From positions 1 through 64,000 of the forward strand of contig JACRAR010000076.1 of the NCBI GenBank assembly GCA_016234745.1: DNA of 64,000 nt, written 5' to 3'. Position numbers and translations under genes: made by a program. Below are positions 31,797 to 39,899 of this stretch, piece by piece (the stretch's first letter is position 1; each line of letters begins with the position of its first letter). The notes under the pieces were generated by a model. The model saw only the letters and a program-made list of their open reading frames with translations. It did not search any database and was not told where the DNA came from. The DNA is from Betaproteobacteria bacterium (GTDB lineage: Bacteria > Pseudomonadota > Gammaproteobacteria > Burkholderiales > Rhodocyclaceae).

Positions 31797-34184
31797 TCAA
31801 TTGCGAACGGGTTTGCCGGTCTGCATCATGCCCATGATGCGTTCCTGGGTCTTGGGATGCGTGAGCAATTCCATGAAGGCTTTGCGCTCCAGATCCAGCA
31901 GCCACTGCTCGTTGACCAGGCTGCCTGGCTCCACATTACCGCCGGAAACGATTTCGGCGATCATGCTCGCAAGTTTGAAGTCGTGGGCGGAAATAAATCC
32001 GCCGTCGCGCATGTTGACTAGCTGCGCCATGATTGTCGCCATGGCATAGCGGCCAGCAACCGGAATCAATGCAGGCAGGGGCGGGTGGTAGCCGCTCTCA
32101 AACATCGCGCGTGCTTCGATTTTCGCTACGTGCAGCAATTCATAGGGGTTGAAGACGATGACGTCATTTGCGCCGAGATAGCCCATTTTTCTGGCTTCGA
32201 GCGCAGATTTTGAAACCGCTGCGGTCGCGGCATTCATGAAGTAATTCTTGAGAAATTGCAGCAGATCATTGCCCCTGGCATCGGCTGCGGCGCGTACGGC
32301 GGCTTCCTTGAGTCCGCCACCGGCCGGGATCAGGCCGACGCCGACTTCCACCAGGCCAATATAAGATTCGATCGCCGCCACTCGCTTGGCGGCATGCATC
32401 AACAATTCGCAACCACCGCCCAGCGCCAGCCCGGCGACTGCCGCGACAATAGGCACATTGGCGTACTTCATCGCTTGATGCGCCTGCTGCAATTTGACGA
32501 CCTCGGGCTCGATTGCCTTGACGCCGCCCGACATGAACAACGGCAACATCGATTGCAGGTCGGCTCCCGCCGAGAACGCACCACCTTCCGCGGCATCGGC
32601 GTTCCACAGTACCAGGCCCTGGTAATTTTTCTCGGCTTCCCCGATCGCCCGCGCCAATCCCGCGATTACGTTCGGTCCGATGACGTGCAGTTTGGTCTTC
32701 AGCGACAAAATCAATACCCCGTCGTTCTGATGCCAAATGCGCACGGATTCATCTTCGAATACGGTACTGCCTGCTGTGGTGCCGTCGCTAGCGGTTGATC
32801 CAAGAACTGCAGCACGGAAGGGCTGACGTTGATAAACCGGTAGCGTTGAACGTGGCACATAAGCATTTCGCGCCGATGAATAGGATCCTTCCTCTCGATG
32901 CACTCCTGCGCGCCCATCGAATACCCAGGCTGGCAGGGCGGCTTGGGAAAGCGCCTTGCCGGCTTCGATATCTTCTTTGACCCAGTTGGCAACCTGTTGC
33001 CAACCCGCCGCTTGCCAGGTTTCAAAAGGTCCCAGCTTCCAGCCAAATCCCCAACGCATGGCAAAATCCACATCGACCGCGCTGTCGGCAATGCTGTCCA
33101 GATGCACGGCGATGTAATGAAATGCATCGCGGAAGATTGCCCAGAGAAACTGTGCCTGCGGATTGGTTGACTCGCGCAAGCTCTTCATGCGCTTGGCCGG
33201 ATCCTTTTCCTTGAGAATCCGTGCGACCAGTTCATCTGCCTTGCCGCCGCCGGCAACATAGTTTCCGGTAGGGAAATCGAGGCGCTGGATGTCTTTGCCG
33301 ACCTTCTTGTAGAACCCGACCCCGGTTTTCTGCCCCAGTGTTCCTGCCGTCACCAGTTTCGTCAGGATATCCGGAGTTTGATAAACGGTGAAGAAAGGAT
33401 CGTCCTGCAGGGTGTCCTGCATGGTCTTGATGACATGCGCCATGGTATCCAGGCCGACGACATCCGCGGTGCGGAATGTGCCCGACTTGGCGCGTCCCAG
33501 CTTGGATCCGGTCAGGTCATCCACCACGTCGCAGGAAAGTCCGAATTTTTGCGCTTCGTGGATGATGGCCAGCATGCCGAAAATTCCTACACGGTTGGCA
33601 ATGAAGTTGGGCGTGTCCTTGGCCCGCACGACACCTTTGCCCAGCGTTGTGGTGAGAAATGCTTCGAGCTGATCGAGGACTTCGGGACGGGTTGTTGTGG
33701 TTGCAATCAGTTCGACCAGATGCATGTAGCGCGGCGGATTGAAAAAATGCACGCCGCAGAAGCGCGCTTTCAGATCAGCATCGAAACCATCCGAGAGAGC
33801 GTTGATCGATAACCCGGAAGTATTCGATGCAAAGATGGCATTGGGCGAGATGTGCCTCGCCACCTTCTGGTAAAGCGCATGTTTCCAGTCCATGCGCTCC
33901 GCTATTGCTTCGATGATCAGGTCGCAATCCTCCAGCAAGGCGAGGTGGTCATCATAGTTGGCGACTTCGATCAGACTGGCCTGATCCTTGTCGCCCAGCG
34001 GCGCCGGATTCAATTTTTTCAAATTTTCTACTGCTCGCTGCGCGATGCCGTTCTTGGGACCTTCCTGAGAGGGCAAGTCGAACAAAACCACAGGCACTCT
34101 TGCGTTGATGCAGTGGGCGGCAATCTGCGCCCCCATCACTCCGGCGCCGAGCACGCCGACTTTTCTGACGATGAAATTGCTCAC
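31797..34184 (-). CDS. bifunctional 3-hydroxyacyl-CoA dehydrogenase/enoyl-CoA hydratase (FadN type)
   Basis: Does the hydration and NAD-dependent oxidation steps of beta-oxidation. The 795 residues begin with the dehydrogenase (GVLGAGVMGAQIAAHCINARVPVVLFD; ASNTSGLSINAL; HFFNPPRYMHLVELI; KDTPNFIANRVG) and end with the hydratase/isomerase (NADAEGGAFSAGADL-type AAEGGAFSAGADLQSML; VPIVAAVAGLALGGGCELLMHA; GLVEVGVGLIPAGGGLKE). This dehydrogenase-first order is that of FadN/YusL, the reverse of E. coli FadB. Sits 14 bases after the acyl-CoA dehydrogenase gene. Confidence 0.93.
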   Translation of the reverse strand: MSNFIVRKVGVLGAGVMGAQIAAHCINARVPVVLFDLPSQEGPKNGIAQRAVENLKKLNPAPLGDKDQASLIEVANYDDHLALLEDCDLIIEAIAERMDWKHALYQKVARHISPNAIFASNTSGLSINALSDGFDADLKARFCGVHFFNPPRYMHLVELIATTTTRPEVLDQLEAFLTTTLGKGVVRAKDTPNFIANRVGIFGMLAIIHEAQKFGLSCDVVDDLTGSKLGRAKSGTFRTADVVGLDTMAHVIKTMQDTLQDDPFFTVYQTPDILTKLVTAGTLGQKTGVGFYKKVGKDIQRLDFPTGNYVAGGGKADELVARILKEKDPAKRMKSLRESTNPQAQFLWAIFRDAFHYIAVHLDSIADSAVDVDFAMRWGFGWKLGPFETWQAAGWQQVANWVKEDIEAGKALSQAALPAWVFDGRAGVHREEGSYSSARNAYVPRSTLPVYQRQPFRAAVLGSTASDGTTAGSTVFEDESVRIWHQNDGVLILSLKTKLHVIGPNVIAGLARAIGEAEKNYQGLVLWNADAAEGGAFSAGADLQSMLPLFMSGGVKAIEPEVVKLQQAHQAMKYANVPIVAAVAGLALGGGCELLMHAAKRVAAIESYIGLVEVGVGLIPAGGGLKEAAVRAAADARGNDLLQFLKNYFMNAATAAVSKSALEARKMGYLGANDVIVFNPYELLHVAKIEARAMFESGYHPPLPALIPVAGRYAMATIMAQLVNMRDGGFISAHDFKLASMIAEIVSGGNVEPGSLVNEQWLLDLERKAFMELLTHPKTQERIMGMMQTGKPVRN

Positions 34185-34198
34185 GATAGTCCTTTCCT

Positions 34199-35989
34199 TT
34201 AGAACAGTTCAGCTTCGAGATCGAGCAAGCTGGCCGCACCCGAGCGCGCCTGGCGGATCAGCATGGCAGTTTCCGGCAGCAGGCGGGCAAAGTAAAAGCG
34301 GGCCGTGGCGAGTTTGGCTTTGTAGAAAGCATCACCGGAATCCAGTTTTTCCAGTGCAATCTTCGCCATGCGGGCAAAGAAGTAGGCATAGACGAGGTGT
34401 CCCAGAACGCGCAGATAAGGAACGGCAGCGGCACCCACCTCATCCTTGTTCTGGAAGGCCTTCATGCCGATTTCCATGGTCAGCTTGGTCACTTTCTCGC
34501 CCAGGTCGGCCAAGGGCGTGATGAATTCGTTCATGGCCTCTGAAGTGCCGTTTTCTTCGACGAAATCCTTGACCAATACGCCGAATTTACGCAGTTTCGC
34601 GCCGTTATCCAGCAGAATCTTCCGGCCCAGCAAGTCGAGAGACTGGATGGTGTTGGTGCCTTCGTAGATCATGTTGATGCGGGCGTCGCGGACATATTGT
34701 TCCATCCCCCATTCGGCTATGAAGCCGTGCCCGCCATACACCTGCATTGCTTCTGAAGTTGCAATCCAGCCATTGTCGGTGATGAAGGCCTTGACGACGG
34801 GCGTCAGCAATGCGACCAGATCGGCCGCTTCCTGGCGCACGGATTCGTCCGGATGGTTCAGTTCCCTGTCGATCTGCAAGGCGATGAACGAGCAGAATGC
34901 CCGTCCGGCTTCCGCGTAAGCCTTGGCAGTGAACAACATGCGCCGCACGTCGGGATGGACGATGATCGGATCGGCTGGCTGATCCGGCGCCTTGATGCCG
35001 GAGAGGCTGCGCATCTGGACCCGGTCTTTGGCATAGACCAAGGCGTTCTGATATGCCACTTCGGTCAGTCCCAATGATTGCATGCCGACACCGAGCCGTG
35101 CTGCGTTCATCATCACGAACATGGCATTCAGGCCTTTATTCGGCTGTCCGATGATCCAGCCGGTCGCGTCGTCAAGATTCATCTGGCAGGTGGAGTTGCC
35201 ATGAATCCCCATTTTTTCCTCTATGGCGCCGCAGGATATGCCGTTGCGCTGTCCCGGGCTGCCATCGGCATTGGGAATGAATTTGGGCACCAGGAACAGG
35301 GAAATGCCTTTGGTTCCCGGCGGAGCATCGGGGAGGCGCGCGAGAACCAGATGCAAAATATTGGTTGACATGTCATGCTCACCGGCGGAAATGAAAATTT
35401 TGCTGCCGGTAATCTTGTAGGTTCCATCAGACTGGGGTAGCGCTTTGCTTCGCAGCAAGCCCAGATCTGTGCCGCAGTGCGCTTCCGTGAGGCACATGGT
35501 GCCGGTCCATTCGCCGGAAACCAGCTTTGGCAGATAGAGCTTCTTCTGTTCCTCGGTACCGTGTGCGTGCAGGCATTCATAAGCACCGTGGGAAAGTCCG
35601 GAGTACATATACCAGGCTTGGTTGGCCGAGTTCAGCATTTCGGAAAGAGAGTTATACAGAACGACCGGCAGACCCTGACCACCGTATTCCGGATCACAAG
35701 CCAGCGCAGGCCAGCCCGCCTCGATAAATTGCCGGTATGCCTCCTTGAAGCCCGTTGGCGTGGTGACTGCGTGCGTTATCGGATCAAGGCGGCAGCCCTC
35801 ATGGTCACCAACGCGGTTGAGAGGAAACAACACCTTGGAAGTAAATTTGGCCCCTTCTTCCAGCACCTGATTCATGATTTCGGCATCGGCATCGGCGTGC
35901 CTGGGCAACTGCTTTAATTCGTTTTCGACGTTGAGTAGTTCATGCAGCACGAATTGCATGTCACGTAATGGTGCGGTGTATTGACCCAT
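34199..35989 (-). CDS. acyl-CoA dehydrogenase (long, about 600-residue DmdC/FadE-like type)
   Basis: FAD enzyme for the first, alpha-beta dehydrogenating step of beta-oxidation. The 596-residue protein has GTMCLTEAHCGTDLGLLRSKA (FAD/substrate loop), KIFISAGEHDM, RLGVGMQSLGLTEVAYQNALVYAKDRVQM, VYGGHGFIAEWGMEQYVRDARINMIYEGTNTIQSLDLLGRK and an extra C-terminal helical domain found in the long subfamily that includes DmdC. Chain-length preference cannot be told from sequence. Begins 12 bases after the psrA-like stop. Confidence 0.9.
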   Translation of the reverse strand: MGQYTAPLRDMQFVLHELLNVENELKQLPRHADADAEIMNQVLEEGAKFTSKVLFPLNRVGDHEGCRLDPITHAVTTPTGFKEAYRQFIEAGWPALACDPEYGGQGLPVVLYNSLSEMLNSANQAWYMYSGLSHGAYECLHAHGTEEQKKLYLPKLVSGEWTGTMCLTEAHCGTDLGLLRSKALPQSDGTYKITGSKIFISAGEHDMSTNILHLVLARLPDAPPGTKGISLFLVPKFIPNADGSPGQRNGISCGAIEEKMGIHGNSTCQMNLDDATGWIIGQPNKGLNAMFVMMNAARLGVGMQSLGLTEVAYQNALVYAKDRVQMRSLSGIKAPDQPADPIIVHPDVRRMLFTAKAYAEAGRAFCSFIALQIDRELNHPDESVRQEAADLVALLTPVVKAFITDNGWIATSEAMQVYGGHGFIAEWGMEQYVRDARINMIYEGTNTIQSLDLLGRKILLDNGAKLRKFGVLVKDFVEENGTSEAMNEFITPLADLGEKVTKLTMEIGMKAFQNKDEVGAAAVPYLRVLGHLVYAYFFARMAKIALEKLDSGDAFYKAKLATARFYFARLLPETAMLIRQARSGAASLLDLEAELF

Positions 35990-36001
35990 GATTTTCCCAG
36001 T

Positions 36002-36736
36002 CTAGGTTAATTGAACGGCTACGCTCTCTGCAGCCAAATTATTGCGATCGGTTTTTCTGACACTCTTTCGACCGGTAACCTTTTCTGCTTGGGCCGGCAA
36101 GTTTGGCAAGGGAGCCCGCAACCCTCCAAGCAGAAAACTCATGAGCCGCTCATAGAGTGCCTCGGTATTGCTGTCGTCGACGCTATCTTTATCGACGATA
36201 TTCAGGGCGTCAGCGCCCGAAATGGCGTAAGACATGGCACCGAGCATGAAATGAAATCGCCACAGGATTTCTTCACGGGGCACCTCGGGAAGCGCCAGAA
36301 ACAAAGCCTCCTTGAACCGACCGACAGCAGCAGCGTATTCCTCGGCCAGGAATCTGCGGGTAAATTCGGATGGTTGAGTGTAGGTTCGACCGAGCAGGCG
36401 CATGAAGCCGCTGCCGCCATTATCTTGATCCGCCGCCATTTTCAGTGCCACGCCGAAAAAGGCCTGGAGAATTTGGCTTGGCTTCAGCGGCTTGCCGGTA
36501 GCTTCGGTTTCGAGGCGGTCGAGTTCCCGCAACCGCTGATCGTTGAGCCAACTGAGCCGCCGCCGAAAGACCTCATGAATCAATGCATCCTTCGAGCCAA
36601 AGTGATAATTGACCGCGGCCAGATTGACACCAGCTTTGGCCGTGATCAGGCGTAGCGATGCGGATTCAAAACCGCTATCGACAAACAGGGCTTCGGCGGC
36701 ATCGAGGATGCGGAGGCGCGTATCAGCTTCGGACAT
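36002..36736 (-). CDS. psrA: TetR-family regulator of fatty acid oxidation, PsrA-like
   Basis: A 244-residue TetR repressor. The DNA-binding N-terminus RLRILDAAEALFVDSGFESASLRLITAKAGVNLAAVNYHFGSKDALI closely resembles that of Pseudomonas PsrA, a fatty-acid-responsive repressor of beta-oxidation genes, and the ligand domain has the PsrA-like WRFHFMLGAMSYAISG. It is the first gene of the beta-oxidation operon. Two PsrA-type half-site palindromes lie just upstream (36742-36768), so autoregulation is likely. ATG at 36736 chosen; a TTG at 36757 would lie inside the operator. Confidence 0.82.
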   Translation of the reverse strand: MSEADTRLRILDAAEALFVDSGFESASLRLITAKAGVNLAAVNYHFGSKDALIHEVFRRRLSWLNDQRLRELDRLETEATGKPLKPSQILQAFFGVALKMAADQDNGGSGFMRLLGRTYTQPSEFTRRFLAEEYAAAVGRFKEALFLALPEVPREEILWRFHFMLGAMSYAISGADALNIVDKDSVDDSNTEALYERLMSFLLGGLRAPLPNLPAQAEKVTGRKSVRKTDRNNLAAESVAVQLT

Positions 36737-36741
36737 GGAAG

Positions 36742-36768
36742 TAAACGATCGTTTCAAACAAGCGTTTG
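36742..36768 (-). promoter_or_regulatory. twin PsrA-type operator palindromes
   Basis: CAAAC-N4-GTTTG at 36755-36768 matches exactly the G/C-AAAC-N2-4-GTTT-G/C motif described for Pseudomonas PsrA. A second unit, TAAAC-N4-GTTTC (36742-36755), contains a perfect 12-base palindrome and shares one base with the first. They lie 6 bases upstream of the start codon of the PsrA-like gene. Confidence 0.7.
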
Positions 36769-36871
36769 AATATTTGACCAGCCCTATGCCATGCTGTCAA
36801 CCGGTTTTCAACATGAATTTTCATGGGAGTGCGGTTTTTGCCGGTTCAATAATCGGGAAAACACTCATTCT

Positions 36872-36899
36872 TTGACTAGGGGCTTGGGTTGCGCATAGA
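36872..36899 (+). promoter_or_regulatory. possible sigma-70 promoter of nikR
   Basis: TTGACT (36872-36877) and CATAGA (36894-36899) are 16 bases apart, 33 bases before the nikR start. The -35 box is good, the -10 box weak. No GTATGA-N16-TCATAC type NikR operator was found around it. Confidence 0.3.
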
Positions 36900-36931
36900 C
36901 TTTCTCTGCGGGGTAATTGGAGGCAGTCAGA

Positions 36932-37420
36932 ATGGAACGCTTCACTATATCGCTCGACACCGAACTGGCTCGAGAGTTTGATCGTCTGATTCTGGAGCGC
37001 GGTTATCGCAATCGTTCCGAGGCAATACGTGACATATTGCGGGGACAGCTCGAGCAATTGCGCCAGACGAAGGAACAATCCAGGCACTGCATTGCCAACC
37101 TGAGCTACATCTACAATCATCATGAACGTGATCTGGCCGAAAGGTTGATCGGTCTTCAACACGACCATCACAACCTGACGGTAGCCACCATGCATGCGCA
37201 CCTGGATCATGAGCATTGCATCGAAAGCGCTATCCTGCGCGGCCCAACCGCCGAAGTCACTCGTTTCGCCGATGCCATCAAGGCGGAGCGTGGCGTTCGC
37301 CATGGGCAGCTCAATCTGATTTCCGCCGACGTCGATAATAGACGCGCGGCCATTGCCCATGTCCATGCGCACGGGAACGCGCATCCGTATCGGCATGTGC
37401 ATCTGAAGCCGAAGAATTGA
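36932..37420 (+). CDS. nikR: nickel-responsive regulator NikR
   Basis: Ribbon-helix-helix repressor with an ACT-like nickel domain that shuts off nickel uptake when nickel is plentiful. In 162 residues: RFTISLDTELAREFDRLILERGYRNRSEAIRDILRGQL, then the nickel ligands H77, H88, H90 and C96 (QHDHHNLTVATMHAHLDHEHC), equivalent to E. coli H76, H87, H89 and C95. The last 30 or so residues exceed the E. coli protein and hold six His between 143 and 157 (HVHAHGNAH, HVH). ATG at 36932 has TTGGAGG upstream. The kinase gene begins one base after the stop. Confidence 0.93.
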   Translation: MERFTISLDTELAREFDRLILERGYRNRSEAIRDILRGQLEQLRQTKEQSRHCIANLSYIYNHHERDLAERLIGLQHDHHNLTVATMHAHLDHEHCIESAILRGPTAEVTRFADAIKAERGVRHGQLNLISADVDNRRAAIAHVHAHGNAHPYRHVHLKPKN

Positions 37421-37421
37421 A

Positions 37422-38810
37422 ATGACAGTCAGAAAATCAGCGCCGGACATTCAACGAAAGCATGCGCACAGGAGCATCGCCGAATTAACCGGAGATGCTT
37501 TTCTGAGCGGTGATGGCGAGCAGGTCTGGATCGAAGTCATCCGAAAAATGGACGAGGTGTACAACGATCTGCTGGAGTATGAAGTTGCTCTCGAAACCAA
37601 GAATGCTGCACTTGAGGAATCGCAGCAGTTTATCGTCAGCGTACTGGCAACAATGTCCGACATCCTTCTGGTTTGCACGCGGAGCGGGGCGATCGAAGAG
37701 GTTAATCAAGCGTTGCTTGATTTTACTGGCAAGTCAGAAGCCGAACTGCAGGGAACTGCAGTTTTCGCCCTCTTCGCCGACGAAGCCTCGCGGGAACAAG
37801 CAAAGGTCTTTTTTACGCAACACGCAGGTGAATCGTTGCACGATCACGAGTTGCAGTTGCGCGCCGTGAACGGCGCGGCGATTCCAGTATCGCTCAATTT
37901 CAAGCCGCGCTTCAGTTCAGCAGGAAAGCTTGTCGGTGTAGTGATCACAGGTCGGCCGGTAGGAGAATTACGCCGAGCTTACCACGCGCTGCGCCAGGCG
38001 CACGACGATCTGAAGCGGACTCAGCAGCAGTTGCTGCATTCAGAAAAAATGTCGTCGCTAGGCCGTCTTGTCGCCGGCGTGGCGCATGAATTGAACAACC
38101 CCATCAGTTTTGTTCTGGGCAATGTCCATGCAATGCGCCGCTATGTGCGGCGGTTGCATCAATACATAGAGGAGGTGCATGCCGGTGCCTCGACGGCGGA
38201 GCTGCAATTGCTTCGAGAGGGCCTGCGCATTGATCGCATCCTGGAGGATATGCCGCTCCTGCTCGAAGGCACCATTGAGGGTGCCGAACGCACAAGGGAT
38301 ATCGTCGATGGATTAAAGCGTTTTTCAGCCGCAGATCGCGACGAGAATCTGGAATTCAATCTTGTGGATGTGATCGAAAGAGCCGTGCATTGGGTTACCA
38401 AAGCCACTTTGCCAAGATTCCAGGTCAAATTGGATTTGCCAAAGCACTTACCGATACTCGGCTCGGCCGGCCAGATGCAACAAGTGATCATGAACCTGGT
38501 GCAAAATGCCCACGATGCCACATTGGGGAGCACATCGCCACATCTGGAAATAAAGGCACGGACCGAGGAATCGGATCAGCGTCTGGTGGTTGAGTTCCTG
38601 GACAACGGCACAGGAATTGCCCTTGATGACTTGCCCAAGATTTTTGACCCTTTCTATACGACCAAATCAATCGGCAAAGGTACCGGACTGGGCTTGGCAA
38701 TCAGTTATGGCATCGTCGAACGCCATGGCGGCAGCTTATCGGTTGCCAATCGGCCAGAAGGCGGGACAGTTTTCGCCATTTCACTACCACGGATACGCGC
38801 TTCCGCTTGA
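37422..38810 (+). CDS. PAS-domain histidine kinase, HupT/HoxJ-like
   Basis: A soluble 462-residue sensor kinase with no membrane segment. An N-terminal helix leads to a PAS domain (about residues 70-180), then the H-box EKMSSLGRLVAGVAHELNNPISFVLGN (H222), a long dimerisation segment (EGAERTRDIVDGLKRFSA) and a HATPase domain (QVIMNLVQNAHDA, FLDNGTGIA, GKGTGLGLAISYGI). The H-box and following segment resemble HupT/HoxJ, kinases of hydrogen-dependent hydrogenase control; this assignment is from memory. One base after nikR, so almost surely co-transcribed. No HupR/HoxA-type regulator or hydrogenase gene is in the window. Confidence 0.8.
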   Translation: MTVRKSAPDIQRKHAHRSIAELTGDAFLSGDGEQVWIEVIRKMDEVYNDLLEYEVALETKNAALEESQQFIVSVLATMSDILLVCTRSGAIEEVNQALLDFTGKSEAELQGTAVFALFADEASREQAKVFFTQHAGESLHDHELQLRAVNGAAIPVSLNFKPRFSSAGKLVGVVITGRPVGELRRAYHALRQAHDDLKRTQQQLLHSEKMSSLGRLVAGVAHELNNPISFVLGNVHAMRRYVRRLHQYIEEVHAGASTAELQLLREGLRIDRILEDMPLLLEGTIEGAERTRDIVDGLKRFSAADRDENLEFNLVDVIERAVHWVTKATLPRFQVKLDLPKHLPILGSAGQMQQVIMNLVQNAHDATLGSTSPHLEIKARTEESDQRLVVEFLDNGTGIALDDLPKIFDPFYTTKSIGKGTGLGLAISYGIVERHGGSLSVANRPEGGTVFAISLPRIRASA

Positions 38811-38904
38811 TCTGTGAATCACTATCTCTTCGTCCCTCTGCGTAGAGAAAAAATACAATCCCTAATCTGATCCAATCTATTGATAAAAAAAGAAAGTTAT
38901 ATTT

Positions 38905-38947
38905 ATGCGGCGGCTGTCCGCATATAAAAAATGTACTATCTGCGGAC
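38905..38947 (+). repeat. two mutually exclusive inverted repeats in an AT-rich gap
   Basis: The 284-base gap between the kinase and the next gene is AT-rich. It contains ATGCGG (38905-38910)/CCGCAT (38918-38923) and GTCCGCA (38916-38922)/TGCGGAC (38941-38947), which share the middle strand. The second pair lies about 115-145 bases upstream of the predicted sigma-54 start, a usual place for an activator site; this role is inference. Confidence 0.4.
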
Positions 38948-39034
38948 TCAAATTCCTTCCCATAGCTTCTCCACACATCGGACATATTGGGTAACTAATT
39001 GAAAATAAACAACCATCAGTGACCGACTATAACC

Positions 39035-39050
39035 TGGCACTGAGGTTGCT
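39035..39050 (+). promoter_or_regulatory. sigma-54 (RpoN) -24/-12 promoter
   Basis: CTGGCAC with TGGCAC at 39035-39040, five bases, then TTGCT at 39046-39050. The GG and GC dinucleotides are exactly 12 bases apart. Only the G after TGGCAC in the consensus is missing. Transcription would start near 39061, 34 bases before the receiver-membrane gene, whose ribosome site AAGGAG is at 39083-39088. Confidence 0.75.
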
Positions 39051-39094
39051 CAGTAAGGCTCAGACAAGCTTTATTTTCAGTTAAGGAGAGCATC

Positions 39095-39784
39095 ATGAGT
39101 GTCGTACGCAAAATTCTGGTGGTTGATGACGATCCCGTCGTCAGCAAGAGCATTAACCGAGTTCTCGCCAGTAAAGGCTATGCGGTGATTTCGGCGCACG
39201 ACGGCGAGGAAGCGCTGAACAAGCTCAATACCGAGAAATACGACCTGGTTTTCACCGATATCAAGATGCCGGGCATCAGCGGACTGGAAGTGGCGGAACG
39301 GGTCAAGGCGAGCCAGCCGTGGTTGCCGGTGGTCATTGTCACAGGCTATGGCACGGATGCCTATGAAGCCAGGGCAGCGGCAGCCGGTGTTTCCGGATTC
39401 CTGCGCAAACCCTTGTCGCCAGAAATGATCGATGGGAGTACCGACAAAGCCCTACATGAGCTGGATGCGACAGCGGCAGCTGTGACAGTGGAAGTGGCGG
39501 CACCGATTGAAATCGAAAAGTCGGAGAGCCGGACGAAGAACGTTGTGTTGTTTCTGGCGGCGCCCTTCATTGGTTTGCTGTATGTGATGGCGATGCCTTT
39601 CGTGGCGGCCGGTATGCTGATCTGGATAGGCGGCAAGGCCTTGGCGAAGAAAGTACCGATTGTCAAACCCTTGACCATGACGATAGTGGCGCCCATCCTG
39701 GGATTTGCCATGATCGTTGCGGCCCCGTTCGTTGGCATCGGGTTGCTTGGTTGGTATGGCACGAGGGCGCTGCTGAAGCAATAA
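39095..39784 (+). CDS. response-regulator receiver domain fused to a duplicated membrane hairpin
   Basis: A 229-residue protein. Residues 1-125 are a complete receiver domain: DDD at 11-13, phospho-acceptor D55 in LVFTDIKMPG, T83 and K105 (GFLRKPLSP). After an Ala/Glu linker (126-148) come two copies of a hydrophobic unit, about 155-186 and 198-229, offset by 43 residues: AAPFIGLLYVMAMPFV with GMLIWIGGKAL, and VAPILGFAMIVAAPFV with GLLGWYGTRAL. The C-terminus should therefore anchor the receiver in the membrane. I do not recognise this fusion. It has its own sigma-54 promoter and is followed by a terminator, so it is monocistronic. Confidence 0.85.
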   Translation: MSVVRKILVVDDDPVVSKSINRVLASKGYAVISAHDGEEALNKLNTEKYDLVFTDIKMPGISGLEVAERVKASQPWLPVVIVTGYGTDAYEARAAAAGVSGFLRKPLSPEMIDGSTDKALHELDATAAAVTVEVAAPIEIEKSESRTKNVVLFLAAPFIGLLYVMAMPFVAAGMLIWIGGKALAKKVPIVKPLTMTIVAPILGFAMIVAAPFVGIGLLGWYGTRALLKQ

Positions 39785-39829
39785 ATTAAAGCGGCTGCAG
39801 GAACGCTTGGTAAAATAGGCAAAGTTCAT

Positions 39830-39859
39830 CTGCCGGGGAAACAGCCCCGGCAGTTTTTT
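39830..39859 (+). terminator. rho-independent terminator after the receiver-membrane gene
   Basis: The 9-bp stem CTGCCGGGG (39830-39838)/CCCCGGCAG (39845-39853) has a 6-base loop and is followed by six T. It ends the transcript 46 bases after the stop codon and 40 bases before the next start. Confidence 0.93.
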
Positions 39860-39899
39860 GATCGTTTCAGCAAGTCGTAAAATTCATCCGGAACAGGAC

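Noticed and set aside
38811-38960. A terminator for the kinase gene
   Set aside because: The hairpins at 38905-38947 are followed by A-rich, not T-rich, sequence on the plus strand, so they do not make a rho-independent terminator in that direction.
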